This document shows, one piece after another, positions 1-8,432 of a stretch of DNA of 44,464 bases. The position numbers and the translations under genes were made by a program. How positions within the stretch are numbered: position 1 is the first letter of the stretch; the number at the start of each line of letters is the position of its first letter. Below the pieces are notes generated by a model. It was not told the DNA's origin, did no database searches, and worked only from the letters and a program-made list of their open reading frames with translations. The stretch covers positions 1 to 44,464 of the forward strand of contig DIOT01000020.1 in the NCBI GenBank assembly GCA_002426195.1, written 5' to 3'. This stretch comes from Bacteroidales bacterium UBA5507. Lineage in GTDB: Bacteria; Bacteroidota; Bacteroidia; Bacteroidales; Lentimicrobiaceae.

Positions 1-27
1 ATTTCAAGGACTTTTCTAATTTTTAAG

Positions 28-101
28 CGGTCCGGACGGGACTCGAACCCGCGACCCCGTGCGTGACAGGCACGTATTCTAACCAACTGAACTACCGGAC
101 C
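28..101 (-). tRNA. tRNA-Asp (anticodon GTC)
   Basis: Read on the minus strand this is a 74-nt cloverleaf. The 7-bp acceptor stem pairs GGTCCGG (95-101) with CCGGACC (29-35), and the discriminator base is G at position 28. The T arm contains GGGTTCGAGTCCC. The anticodon loop CTGTCAC places GTC at 65-67, which decodes Asp codons GAC/GAU. The 3' CCA is not encoded (the next bases read CTT), so it must be added after transcription. Confidence 0.97.
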
Positions 102-621
102 GTGTTCATTTGAGGCTGCAAAGATAAGAAGATAATTATTCTACGCAAGGCTATTTTGAAATTTTTCTGCTTTTTTTTAGAAATTTCTAATGCCGGATTC
201 ATTTCCTTTCATTTGTCTCAAAATTGGTACTTTTTGTCACTTCAGCATCACGTGTGTAGGCTCTATCCTCATTATTCTATCCCCAATGCTCAGAATATAA
301 ACCCCAACTCCTTAATACGAAGGGTGTTAGCCCAACCTAAAACCTGCGTTGTCACGCTAAAAAGCCTCATTGAATTATTCCTGCATTCATAGTGGATATA
401 AAGTAATGCTAAAGAGGATATTGATCTACATCCGAACAGCCCTTTATAGGGTGTTGAAAGGGTGACGATCTACATAATTAGCAGATCCATACCTTCTCAT
501 CACCTGCTTAAGTGCGGTTCAATATCCACTTTATATTCAATTAATATGCAACCTGAATCAGGTGACAATAAAACACGTTAATCAGGGAAAATATGGCAAT
601 GTTTAACTCCCCACCATGTTG
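102..621. other. 520-bp intergenic region, no convincing gene
   Basis: No credible coding sequence is seen on either strand. A 78-codon frame at 156-392 is low-complexity Phe/Leu/Ser-rich and has no recognisable family. The segment 391-530 holds short repeats: GATCTACAT occurs at 423-431 and 467-475, AGTGGATAT (391-399) and GGATATTGA (416-424) are both complementary to parts of 519-530, and CCCTTT/AAAGGG (440-445/457-462) can form a small hairpin. These may be part of a structured RNA or chance in AT-rich DNA. Confidence 0.4.
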
Positions 622-1842
622 TCAGAAACTATAAATAACAGCTAAATTCGTCCGAAGCACTCCTATATTCCTGTTTTTAACAAGTGTCAAGGGTGATCCT
701 TCTTCATTCCACTCTGCAACGGTGTATTCAAATTCAGCCACAAAGCTGAAATTGTTCTGGATAAAAGTGAGGCTTGGCGATATTCTGTATACGTAGTTGA
801 CATCAGCATCACGGGCGTATATATCTCCTGCAAATTTTGTATCATCATTAGTTTTACCGGTATAGCCTGCAAAAATGGATGGCTGCCATCTGCCTTTGGT
901 GTAACTCAGGTTGCACCAAACTGAATGATACGGTAGTGTCGTGTAATCACGTCTGTCGGTGAGTGTGTCAATTCCGGTAACTCCAAATCCTCCCATCATG
1001 AGGTGGTCGTTCAATGCATTGTTCAGTACATACTGAGCTTTCAGGGTGAATCCCGAAAATTCAGTTTTCAGGAATCCTGTCCATGAAATACAATCAAGCG
1101 ATTCATTGCTTTTAAATCCCTTATCTGTGATTAGCCTTGGTTTTAGCCGCTTATAATCCACCCCGGCTCCTATAAGTAGTTTTCCGGGTTTGTACTGCAG
1201 TTGTCCATGAAAGTTAGGAATCGCACTGTTGCGAAGGTATTCAGTGCTGTTGCCTGCCGGCCCCCTGTTAACATAATCCCTCTGGGATGCAGCAACGGCA
1301 ACCAGGTTGAAGTCGCCCAGTTTCTGATCAAACCTGATCTGTGGCTGGCGACTGAATGAATGAAACGGAGCTCCGGTATTTAAAGCAAGGACTGATGGTA
1401 TCATTTCCGGCACATCCATTGGATGCCAGTACTGTCCAACCAATAGCCTGGATGTTTTCCATTGTAATGTAATATATGCGTGCCTAAGCCTTAGACTGTT
1501 GTTCTCTGAATTGGATGCTCCGGTAAAATCACCTTCAACCAAAGCCATTGATTTTGCCCCCAGAATATCCACACCTTTTACTTTAACACCCAATCTTGTG
1601 GTCATGGCATATTGGTTGAATGAAGGTTGGTCGTTAATGTCATTACCCTCAGCATCAAATACCTGTCTCTTGGGGTAGAATAACAGGTATCCTTCTCTTG
1701 CCTCAACTATCTGGCGGGTATCAAACAGGGCTTCAGCTCTTACATATCCTGTAAAAGTGTAGCTGAATTTTGAAGGTTCTGTCTGGGTAAATGAGATTAA
1801 TGGCAATAAGAGAATCGCCAACAGGCATAAATTTCTGTTCAT
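622..1842 (-). CDS. outer-membrane porin-like beta-barrel protein
   Basis: This 406-residue protein has a clear signal peptide (hydrophobic residues about 5-17, cleavage near SFTQ). The rest alternates short amphipathic strands with loops, contains strand motifs such as MTTRLGVKVKG and LRLRHAYITLQW, and ends in an aromatic residue (VIYSF). That pattern is typical of an outer-membrane barrel inserted by the Bam machinery. The GQYWHP-type segment after an early strand resembles porin families that line a pore for small solutes. Substrate cannot be told from sequence. It stands alone on the minus strand, with a -7 box (TATTTTTG) at 1863-1870. The barrel call is secure; the word porin is an inference. 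Confidence 0.75.
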   Translation of the reverse strand: MNRNLCLLAILLLPLISFTQTEPSKFSYTFTGYVRAEALFDTRQIVEAREGYLLFYPKRQVFDAEGNDINDQPSFNQYAMTTRLGVKVKGVDILGAKSMALVEGDFTGASNSENNSLRLRHAYITLQWKTSRLLVGQYWHPMDVPEMIPSVLALNTGAPFHSFSRQPQIRFDQKLGDFNLVAVAASQRDYVNRGPAGNSTEYLRNSAIPNFHGQLQYKPGKLLIGAGVDYKRLKPRLITDKGFKSNESLDCISWTGFLKTEFSGFTLKAQYVLNNALNDHLMMGGFGVTGIDTLTDRRDYTTLPYHSVWCNLSYTKGRWQPSIFAGYTGKTNDDTKFAGDIYARDADVNYVYRISPSLTFIQNNFSFVAEFEYTVAEWNEEGSPLTLVKNRNIGVLRTNLAVIYSF

Positions 1843-1862
1843 AGGTGAAAAATTAAAGGCTG

Positions 1863-1870
1863 CAAAAATA
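1863..1870 (-). promoter_or_regulatory. -7 box of the porin-like gene
   Basis: On the minus strand this reads TATTTTTG, an exact match to the Bacteroidota -7 consensus TAnnTTTG, about 20 nt before the ATG. No good -33 TTTG is seen at the usual distance. Confidence 0.55.
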
Positions 1871-1952
1871 AGAGATTAATAATATACTCATTACTTGCTG
1901 GGTAATTCGCGATGATTTCATGAAGGGCTTTAACCGGAACCATGTTTTGACT

Positions 1953-1960
1953 TAATTTTG
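1953..1960 (+). promoter_or_regulatory. -7 box upstream of the U32-family gene
   Basis: TAATTTTG matches TAnnTTTG and ends six bases before the ATG at 1967, so the transcript would have almost no leader. The TTG at 1958-1960 is in frame with the gene and could be miscalled as its start. Confidence 0.6.
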
Positions 1961-1966
1961 CAGTCT

Positions 1967-3910
1967 ATGACCATTGAACTCCTCTCCCCTGCCAGAAATC
2001 TTAAAGTCGGAAAAGCTGCAATTTCAGCCGGTGCCGATGCTGTGTATATAGGTGGACCTAGCTTCGGAGCCCGGGCATCTGCCGGCAATTCCATACAGGA
2101 TATTGGTGAACTGGTCGTTTATGCTCATCAGTTTGGCGTTAAAGTGTATGTTACTTTAAATACTTTGCTGTATGATAATGAACTGGCTGAAGTTGAGAGT
2201 CTTTGTTATGATTTGTACGCTGCGGGTGTTGATGCTTTGATTATTCAGGATACTGCCCTATTGAAACTTAACCTGCCTCCTGTTGCTTTACATGCAAGCA
2301 CCCAGATGCATAATACCACTCACGAAAGGGTAAAATTTCTTGAAGGTGCAGGAATTAAACGCGTGGTTCTGGCGCGCGAATTAAGTATTGAGCAGATACG
2401 GAATGTAAGGGCCGGCACCGGCGTGGAACTCGAGGCATTTATCCACGGCTCTTTGTGTGTGAGTTTCAGCGGCCGATGCTTTATGAGTGAATCTATAGGG
2501 AATCGCAGTGCAAACCGTGGTGAGTGTGCACAGCCTTGTCGAAATAAGTATTCCCTGACTGACGAAAGTGGTAATGTTATTATTAAGGATAAGCATTTGC
2601 TATCACTTCGTGATCTGAACAGAAGTGCATTTATTAGTGATATGATTGACGCCGGGGTTTCATCGTTTAAGATAGAAGGCCGGCTTAAGGATGCCGACTA
2701 TGTGAAAAATATCACTGCATATTACAATGGTTTACTGAACGAAGCTATAGCTTCTAAACCGGGTCTGAAACGAAGTTCTTCAGGCTCTGTCGATTTAAAG
2801 TTCCCGCCCAATCCTGATAAGTCTTTCAACCGCGGTTTCACTGATTATTTTGCGGTTAGCCGGAATAGCAACCTGACAAACCCTGCATCACCGAAATCAA
2901 TTGGCAGTGAAATCGGTGAAGTGGTGGAAATAAAAGGCAAGGCAACAAGATTGAAGTTGCTTAAGGGTGTTGAGCTTGCCAATGGTGATGGCCTGTGCTG
3001 GATAAGTAAGTCGGGTTCCATGCAAGGCTCAGGCGTTAACACCGCATCTTTGGAGTCTGAATATCCTGCCGGCGAGTATAACCAGTGGCTGGTTGAGTTG
3101 GCGGACAATTCCGATCTTCAACCGGGTATTAAAATAAGACGAAACTTTGATAAGGCTTTCACCGAACTCGTTGAGAATGATGGTTCGGCAATCCGTTCTA
3201 TATCTATTGACCTGGCATTGAAGGAGTCGCCTGAGGGCTTCATTCTCTCAGGAGTGGATGAGGATGGAATTATTTCGGAAATCCGTATGATTTGTGAGAA
3301 AATACCTGCCACTAATCCTGATGCCGGCTATCAAAAGCTAAAAGAACAACTTAGGAAAAGCGGCGGTACAATATTCAGGGTCAGGAATATTGAGGTTTTG
3401 CTTGATAAGGATCTGTTTTTTAAGCACTCCGTCCTGAACCAGTTGAGAAGGGACCTTCTTGATGTTGCTCTTAAAAACAGGCTAAATGTTTATGCTGAGA
3501 AGCAGAAAGTTGATGAATCAAATAACCACAATTATCAGGACCGGTTAAAGTCGCATAAGAAGGAGTTGCAGGAAAATTCTGACATCTCCGGCAATTACCC
3601 ATATAGCCCCGATGAACTCACGGGTAAAGAAAACATTACCAATAAACAGGCAGCGGAGTTTTATTCGGAACATGGTGTTGATGTCACATCTGTTCAGATG
3701 CAGAGCTATAAGGATTCAGGAATGTCAGACCCCAACCTGCCATTGATGACCACAAAGTTCTGCCTGCGGTACGAGTTGGGTAAGTGTCCTGTCCATCAAT
3801 CAACTGATCCCGGTTTCCCCAAAACACTTTATCTTAGCAATCGTGATGGACGTTTCAGGCTTAACTTTGATTGTAAAGCCTGTGTTATGAAGATCTATAA
3901 AGCAAAATAA
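1967..3910 (+). CDS. peptidase U32 family protein (RlhA/TrhP-type RNA hydroxylase)
   Basis: The 647-residue product starts MTIELLSPARN and continues GADAVYIGGPSFGAR, the N-terminal barrel signature of the U32 family. The family core follows at about residues 160-200, with CVSFSGRCFMSESIGNRSA and then ANRGECAQPCRNKY. Despite the peptidase name, studied U32 members RlhA and TrhP hydroxylate 23S rRNA C2501 and tRNA U34. The length, with an extra C-terminal region, is closer to RlhA (about 650 residues) than to TrhP (about 450). The C terminus carries four cysteines (C599, C607, C636, C639; spacing C-x7-C and C-x2-C) that look like a metal site. The ATG at 1967 is preferred over the in-frame TTG at 1958 because that TTG lies in the -7 box. 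A methyltransferase gene starts 1 bp after the stop. Confidence 0.88.
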   Translation: MTIELLSPARNLKVGKAAISAGADAVYIGGPSFGARASAGNSIQDIGELVVYAHQFGVKVYVTLNTLLYDNELAEVESLCYDLYAAGVDALIIQDTALLKLNLPPVALHASTQMHNTTHERVKFLEGAGIKRVVLARELSIEQIRNVRAGTGVELEAFIHGSLCVSFSGRCFMSESIGNRSANRGECAQPCRNKYSLTDESGNVIIKDKHLLSLRDLNRSAFISDMIDAGVSSFKIEGRLKDADYVKNITAYYNGLLNEAIASKPGLKRSSSGSVDLKFPPNPDKSFNRGFTDYFAVSRNSNLTNPASPKSIGSEIGEVVEIKGKATRLKLLKGVELANGDGLCWISKSGSMQGSGVNTASLESEYPAGEYNQWLVELADNSDLQPGIKIRRNFDKAFTELVENDGSAIRSISIDLALKESPEGFILSGVDEDGIISEIRMICEKIPATNPDAGYQKLKEQLRKSGGTIFRVRNIEVLLDKDLFFKHSVLNQLRRDLLDVALKNRLNVYAEKQKVDESNNHNYQDRLKSHKKELQENSDISGNYPYSPDELTGKENITNKQAAEFYSEHGVDVTSVQMQSYKDSGMSDPNLPLMTTKFCLRYELGKCPVHQSTDPGFPKTLYLSNRDGRFRLNFDCKACVMKIYKAK

Positions 3911-3911
3911 A

Positions 3912-4802
3912 ATGATCAAGACTATTACCCCCGGTTTATGGAATGATTACGAACTAGTTGACTCCGGTGAATTCAATAAACTGGAGAGGTTTGGCAATCA
4001 GCTGCTTATAAGGCCAGAGCCACAGGCAGTATGGGATAAATCAATGACTGATCAGGAATGGACAGCTAAAGCCTCCGCTATTTTCCGTAAAGAAAAGAAC
4101 GATCCTGAAAAAGGGAAATGGCATCTTAACAAAGGGTGCAAGGAGCAGTGGTTTATTCAGTATTCTTATGAGCAGATGAAACTGCGAATGCGATTGGGAT
4201 TAACGGGATTCAAACATATTGGGGTGTTTCCTGAGCAGGCAGATAACTGGAACTTCATCTATGATCGATTGTCGGATTTTACCTCCACAAATAAAACGGA
4301 ACAAAAGCCTAAGGTGCTGAACCTGTTTGCATACACCGGAGGCGCTTCATTGGCTGCGGCTTCCGCAGGTGCTGATGTGTGGCATGTTGACTCGGTAAAA
4401 CCGGTAATTACATGGGCAAGGGAGAATTCAGAGGCAAGTGGTTTGAGCGGAATAAGATGGGTAGTGGAAGATGCCCTTAAATTTGTGAAGCGTGAGGTGA
4501 GGAGAGGTGCTAAATATCAGGGCATAATGCTCGACCCTCCTGCTTATGGAAGAGGTGCTGATGGCGAAAAATGGATTCTCGAAGAGAATATCAATGAGAT
4601 GATTAAACTCTGTGCAGAATTGCTTGATAAGAATTATGCATTTTTTATTCTCAGCCTGTACTCTATGGGCTTGTCGGCTTTAATTGGGGAAAACCTGGTG
4701 CTGAGTGCATTTGGCAACCAACCACGACTCGAATCAGGTGAATTGTACCTTGCCGACAGCTTTTCAAAGAAGCTGCCATTGGGCACTATAGTAAGGTTTT
4801 AG
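3912..4802 (+). CDS. class I SAM-dependent methyltransferase, RlmI/RlmK-like
   Basis: This 296-residue protein has the SAM-binding motif I VLNLFAYTGGASLAAA (about residues 135-150), an acidic residue after the next strand (HVDSVK), and the catalytic LDPPAYGRG motif (about 207-215) typical of rRNA and nucleic-acid methyltransferases of the RlmI/RlmK-C group. It lacks an obvious N-terminal PUA domain, so it is shorter than E. coli RlmI (about 396). It begins 1 bp after the stop of the U32 gene and is almost certainly co-transcribed. Two RNA-modifying enzymes in one transcript suggest a shared role in ribosome maturation, which is inferred. The target nucleotide is unknown. It ends 9 bp from the convergent J-domain gene. 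Confidence 0.85.
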   Translation: MIKTITPGLWNDYELVDSGEFNKLERFGNQLLIRPEPQAVWDKSMTDQEWTAKASAIFRKEKNDPEKGKWHLNKGCKEQWFIQYSYEQMKLRMRLGLTGFKHIGVFPEQADNWNFIYDRLSDFTSTNKTEQKPKVLNLFAYTGGASLAAASAGADVWHVDSVKPVITWARENSEASGLSGIRWVVEDALKFVKREVRRGAKYQGIMLDPPAYGRGADGEKWILEENINEMIKLCAELLDKNYAFFILSLYSMGLSALIGENLVLSAFGNQPRLESGELYLADSFSKKLPLGTIVRF

Positions 4803-4811
4803 AAGCAGCGT

Positions 4812-5579
4812 TTATGCAAAACCACGTTGGGTCTTGATTTCATTATAGGCATTATTTAACTGCTGGAATTTCTCTTTAGAGGTTTTCTGAATATCCTCAC
4901 CCAAATGCGCTACTTTATCCGGATGATACTTCAATGCCATCTTACGGTATGCCTTTTTAACTTCTTCATTTGTGGCATCGGGAGTTATCTCAAGAATCCT
5001 GTATGAACTGTTTACGTCCTTCACGAACATGGCACTCAGGGACTCAAAATCCTTAGGCCTTATTCCCATTTTCAGGCATATGCGCCTAAGAACGTCAGCT
5101 TCAGCAGGACCGATATTACCGTCGGCGGAAGCCACACCAAATAACAGATGCACCAGTTCAAGACGCGACGGGTACTCCATGTTTTCCTGAATCTGCTCAG
5201 AAATTTCATCTATATCCAGATCCTGATTCAGGATTTCTCTTAAAAGCTGGAGAAGGCGTTCAGATTCAGTTTCTCCGAAACGACTGACTAAGAAGCGCTT
5301 TACATAATCAAGTTCTGAACGCATTACGCGACCATCAGCTTTCATTATAGCTGCAATCATTACCAGGAGACTTACCTTAAAGTCGCCCTCCTGAGTGGGG
5401 GTGAAACCTTTGTACGCGTATTCGCCCTGTTGCATGCTGTCGAACATTGATCCGAACACGAAGCCAAGGATTGCACCGATAGGTCCGCCAAGAGCCCAAC
5501 CGAGCCCTCCACCTATCCATTTGCCAAAAGAACTGAAAGATGAAAATCGCTTTCCGAAAAAGTCAGGGATATTTGCCAT
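4812..5579 (-). CDS. TerB/J-domain co-chaperone (DjlA-like)
   Basis: The protein (255 residues) has three parts. Residues about 20-48 form a glycine-rich hydrophobic stretch (GGGLGWALGGPIGAILGFVF) that could be a membrane or glycine-zipper segment. Residues about 60-185 form a TerB-like helical domain with two acidic repeats (IMKADGRVMRSE and VASADGNIGPAE). Residues about 192-255 form a J domain containing the essential HPD in KYHPDK. This order matches DjlA, a membrane-anchored DnaK co-chaperone. No tellurite genes are nearby, so the TerB label should not be read as tellurite resistance. It has its own -7 box at 5606-5613 and is convergent with the methyltransferase. Confidence 0.85.
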   Translation of the reverse strand: MANIPDFFGKRFSSFSSFGKWIGGGLGWALGGPIGAILGFVFGSMFDSMQQGEYAYKGFTPTQEGDFKVSLLVMIAAIMKADGRVMRSELDYVKRFLVSRFGETESERLLQLLREILNQDLDIDEISEQIQENMEYPSRLELVHLLFGVASADGNIGPAEADVLRRICLKMGIRPKDFESLSAMFVKDVNSSYRILEITPDATNEEVKKAYRKMALKYHPDKVAHLGEDIQKTSKEKFQQLNNAYNEIKTQRGFA

Positions 5580-5605
5580 TTAAATTGTGGTGTGTATTTG
5601 CACTG

Positions 5606-5613
5606 CAAAAATA
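5606..5613 (-). promoter_or_regulatory. -7 box of the J-domain gene
   Basis: Read on the minus strand this is TATTTTTG, matching TAnnTTTG, 26 nt before the ATG. No clear -33 element is seen. Confidence 0.5.
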
Positions 5614-5625
5614 AAAAATAGAAGC

Positions 5626-6954
5626 CTATCCTTTATGGGCCATGCTTTTTATTTCTTCCTTTACAGATATTCCGGCTTTTTCAAGCTCAGCCAATACAGG
5701 CTCATAGATTTCAGGGATTACAGGTCTTAATAATCCACGTAATTTTATTTCTCCGCTTAAAATCAGATGTGCCGCGATAGCCGCCGGTAATGCCACTGTT
5801 TTGGCTATGGCTGTGTTTCCTGCCTTGTCGCCCTTTTCATATAGTCGTGAGAATATCTTCTCTTCCCTCTCATCAGGATACCTCACCAACAGTTCATGCT
5901 GCAACAGTACCATATCGGTGTCGCTTTCTTTTAGCATCATTTTGCCAAACATAAGGTCGCAGGTAACGTTGAAAGGAGAGTCGGCAGATTTCCCAATTTT
6001 TTCATTGCTGAAGAAGCCCAGCCATCGCAGTGATTCTATGGCTACAGACTTTTCATCTATCTGAAGGAACTTAGCAATCTGGCATTCATATTCGGGATAT
6101 AAAATTCCCGTTTTACGTTCTATCAGGTTAAAGTAAGACAATCCTTCCAATGAAACAGTCTGAGTATCGAGCAATCCCAATTTCTTGAAGGCATCAATAG
6201 TCAGGTTCCATCCCGGCAACCGCAGGGTTCCCCGCATCATGCTCTTTACCTCCGGAATCCTGTACTCATTGATGTAGGAAACTGAATCCCTGTTGGGATA
6301 CATATCGAGTGTTCCGATTTCAGGAAAATCTACTTTAAAAGTATCACTGAACAACTTTTCCGATGGAATGACAACTTCTTCACCATGCAATAAATATTTT
6401 GCATTTGAAAGGGATGCATTCATCACGCCCAGCGGACTCCATGTGAACTTATACTGCATGGGATTATCGGCAGATTTAAGTGATGGCAGTGCACCGCATA
6501 GCGAATAAAACGACAATACCTGACCCTGATTTGAATGGACTCTGTCAATAATGCTCATGGCACTCATGTGATCAATTCCCGGATCCAGGCCCATCTCATT
6601 TAGTATAATGATGCCACTGTCATTTATAAGAGTCTGTAATTCGGCCATACCCGGATGCTGGTATGAGGTTGTGACTAATGATGTTCTGTGCTTTATGCAA
6701 AATTTAGCCACCTGCAGATGCATGGTTGCCGGTAGCAAACTAATTACTAAATCGCTTTCGGAAATCAGTAGGTTGAGGTCATCCTCATTCTTAACATCGA
6801 GGCTTACTGCCACAGAATTGGGGTGTACATTTAATATAGCTTCTGCTTTACTCTTGTTTAAATCGGCAAGCGTTAGCTTATAGTTATGATTTAACAACCA
6901 TGTAACCAGAGGTCTGGAGACCATTCCGGCTCCCAGTACCAGAATTTTTTTCAT
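5626..6954 (-). CDS. saccharopine dehydrogenase (glutamate-forming)
   Basis: A 442-residue NAD(P)-dependent enzyme that by family splits saccharopine into glutamate and 2-aminoadipate-6-semialdehyde. The N terminus has the Rossmann motif VLGAGMVSRPLV (residues 5-16), followed by ADLNKSKAE and the conserved NEMGLDPGIDHMSAM segment (about residues 137-151). The C-terminal substrate domain follows, with SADNPMQYKFTWSP and GTLRLPGW. Its ATG overlaps the stop of the upstream gene by four bases (ATGA, 6951-6954), so translation is probably coupled. Together the two genes equal the two halves of animal AASS and plant LKR/SDH. The enzyme could also act in lysine synthesis as in fungi, but dapD at 32252-33070 indicates the diaminopimelate route, which favours catabolism. 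Confidence 0.9.
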   Translation of the reverse strand: MKKILVLGAGMVSRPLVTWLLNHNYKLTLADLNKSKAEAILNVHPNSVAVSLDVKNEDDLNLLISESDLVISLLPATMHLQVAKFCIKHRTSLVTTSYQHPGMAELQTLINDSGIIILNEMGLDPGIDHMSAMSIIDRVHSNQGQVLSFYSLCGALPSLKSADNPMQYKFTWSPLGVMNASLSNAKYLLHGEEVVIPSEKLFSDTFKVDFPEIGTLDMYPNRDSVSYINEYRIPEVKSMMRGTLRLPGWNLTIDAFKKLGLLDTQTVSLEGLSYFNLIERKTGILYPEYECQIAKFLQIDEKSVAIESLRWLGFFSNEKIGKSADSPFNVTCDLMFGKMMLKESDTDMVLLQHELLVRYPDEREEKIFSRLYEKGDKAGNTAIAKTVALPAAIAAHLILSGEIKLRGLLRPVIPEIYEPVLAELEKAGISVKEEIKSMAHKG

Positions 6955-8291
6955 AATGAAGAGGCTTTTTCGGTCAGGTTTATTTTATTCACAAATTCAT
7001 TCAAATATTGGTAATCGGGTGTAAGCTTACCCTGGTGAAGGATTAAAGCTTTTTTCACTGCCATTGGAAGATTGAGTTCTGCAAACGAATCATCAAAGTC
7101 ACAGTCGACTATGAATTTCAGATAGTGGATAAGTGCATTTGAAAATCCCTGTGATGATTCGCGTGGCAATTCACTTGGAAGTATGTGCACTGCCATTACA
7201 AGCAAACCCTGGCCTTCATGCCCCATAACCTGTTCACGCGTGAAAGGGTTGTACACAAATAACGGGTCGTCAGGTTCTGTGCCTTTATGGGTGATTTCAA
7301 TACTTCCATCAGGGTCGCATGTTATATCTCCAATTACAGTAAGTTTTGGATTTCCCGACTGGAATAATTCAGCAACGGCATCCTTTGTGACCAGTCGCGG
7401 GAAACCGGGTTTCCAGTAAATACAGTTCATTAACACGGATAGCGATGGCAGATATTGTTCGAAAACGCTTTCGTAGTTTTGTGGGTTCCTGTAGTAGTCG
7501 TTCTTGTCGAATGGCTTGCCTTCCAGACTTCTTGCCATATGCTCCTGATGGAAAACCACCTTATAAATAATATTCTTAGGTGCGCAATTTGTGTTTCGCA
7601 GTTTCAAAAGCCTTTCGGGGGATATCTCTTTGACAGGCAGGAGTCCCAATATCTCCTGGGCACCTTGTGAAGTGTGTCCATATCCTGCAAAGCCAATAGT
7701 CAAAGGCAGAATTTCCTGTGGTAATCCTTCTTCGGCAATCTGGTTGCCTACCTCTTCTATTTCCCGTTTGGCTTCTTCGAGATTATGATAAAAACGAGCT
7801 TGTTTGATCTTGCTGAATGGAGTATCAATACCCTGGTTCTTGTAACGCAGGCCTAATGCCCATAAAGAGTTTATCATGCCTGCAAGGCCTGCAAAGTGTC
7901 CGAAAAATATTTCTCTTTGTCCCTGTTCATCAGTGATTTTCTCATAGTCTATGAGATTACACTCCAGATCCATCATCTTTTTCAGTCGGGGCATGTTATA
8001 ATCCTGACCTTTAATGACGTGAGAGAAATGCACATAAGTCTTGCCTTTCTCAAACTTTTCAATGGGCACTTCCTTAACGCCTAAAATAATCTTGCAATCG
8101 TTCAGATTATCAACCACTTCAGCGCCTGCTTGTTGGTATTCTCTATCGATGAATACGCGTTTTTCTGATTTCTGCACCTTAATATCCATTCCTTTTTTTT
8201 CAATAAGGAACTTTACATGCTCAGGAATCAGTGGGGCCCTTCTTTCGCTTGAATAGAGATCCTCGTGCCTGATACCAACATACTTACTCAT
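6951..8291 (-). CDS. lysine-2-oxoglutarate reductase (LKR half of AASS)
   Basis: The 446-residue product begins VGIRHEDLYSSERRAPLIPE, the N-terminal signature of the alanine dehydrogenase/transhydrogenase-type domain found in the LKR half of AASS. Further family segments include TYVHFSHVIKGQ and the LPLTIGFAGYGHTSQGAQEI nucleotide-binding region (residues about 190-220), then GDITCDPDGSIE. By family it condenses lysine with 2-oxoglutarate to saccharopine. It is the first gene of a two-gene operon and its stop overlaps the start of the saccharopine dehydrogenase. It is transcribed divergently from mtgA across a 141-bp gap. A saccharopine-dehydrogenase-like label is possible in databases, but the N-terminal region makes LKR the better call. 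Confidence 0.85.
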   Translation of the reverse strand: MSKYVGIRHEDLYSSERRAPLIPEHVKFLIEKKGMDIKVQKSEKRVFIDREYQQAGAEVVDNLNDCKIILGVKEVPIEKFEKGKTYVHFSHVIKGQDYNMPRLKKMMDLECNLIDYEKITDEQGQREIFFGHFAGLAGMINSLWALGLRYKNQGIDTPFSKIKQARFYHNLEEAKREIEEVGNQIAEEGLPQEILPLTIGFAGYGHTSQGAQEILGLLPVKEISPERLLKLRNTNCAPKNIIYKVVFHQEHMARSLEGKPFDKNDYYRNPQNYESVFEQYLPSLSVLMNCIYWKPGFPRLVTKDAVAELFQSGNPKLTVIGDITCDPDGSIEITHKGTEPDDPLFVYNPFTREQVMGHEGQGLLVMAVHILPSELPRESSQGFSNALIHYLKFIVDCDFDDSFAELNLPMAVKKALILHQGKLTPDYQYLNEFVNKINLTEKASSL

Positions 8292-8384
8292 AGCTCAAAA
8301 TATTTGTACTTTCAGAACAAAGGTTGACCGATTAGGTTCATATAATTTTTGACAATCAGTGTTACTTGCTTCAGAATATTTCAG

Positions 8385-8392
8385 TAGGTTTG
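8385..8392 (+). promoter_or_regulatory. -7 box of mtgA
   Basis: TAGGTTTG fits TAnnTTTG and lies about 40 nt before the ATG. A TTG at 8366-8368 gives a spacing of 16 bp, shorter than the usual 17-23, so only the -7 element is convincing. Confidence 0.5.
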
Positions 8393-8432
8393 CAATTCAT
8401 TTCTGAAGAACCTGCAAATTCCGAACCCTGAG

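Noticed and set aside
156..392. 78-codon open frame in the first intergenic region
   Set aside because: Low-complexity composition, no family, no promoter box or start context; likely chance.
4812..5579. Tellurite-resistance system, suggested by the TerB-like domain
   Set aside because: The protein ends in a J domain and no other ter genes are present; DjlA-like co-chaperone explains it better.
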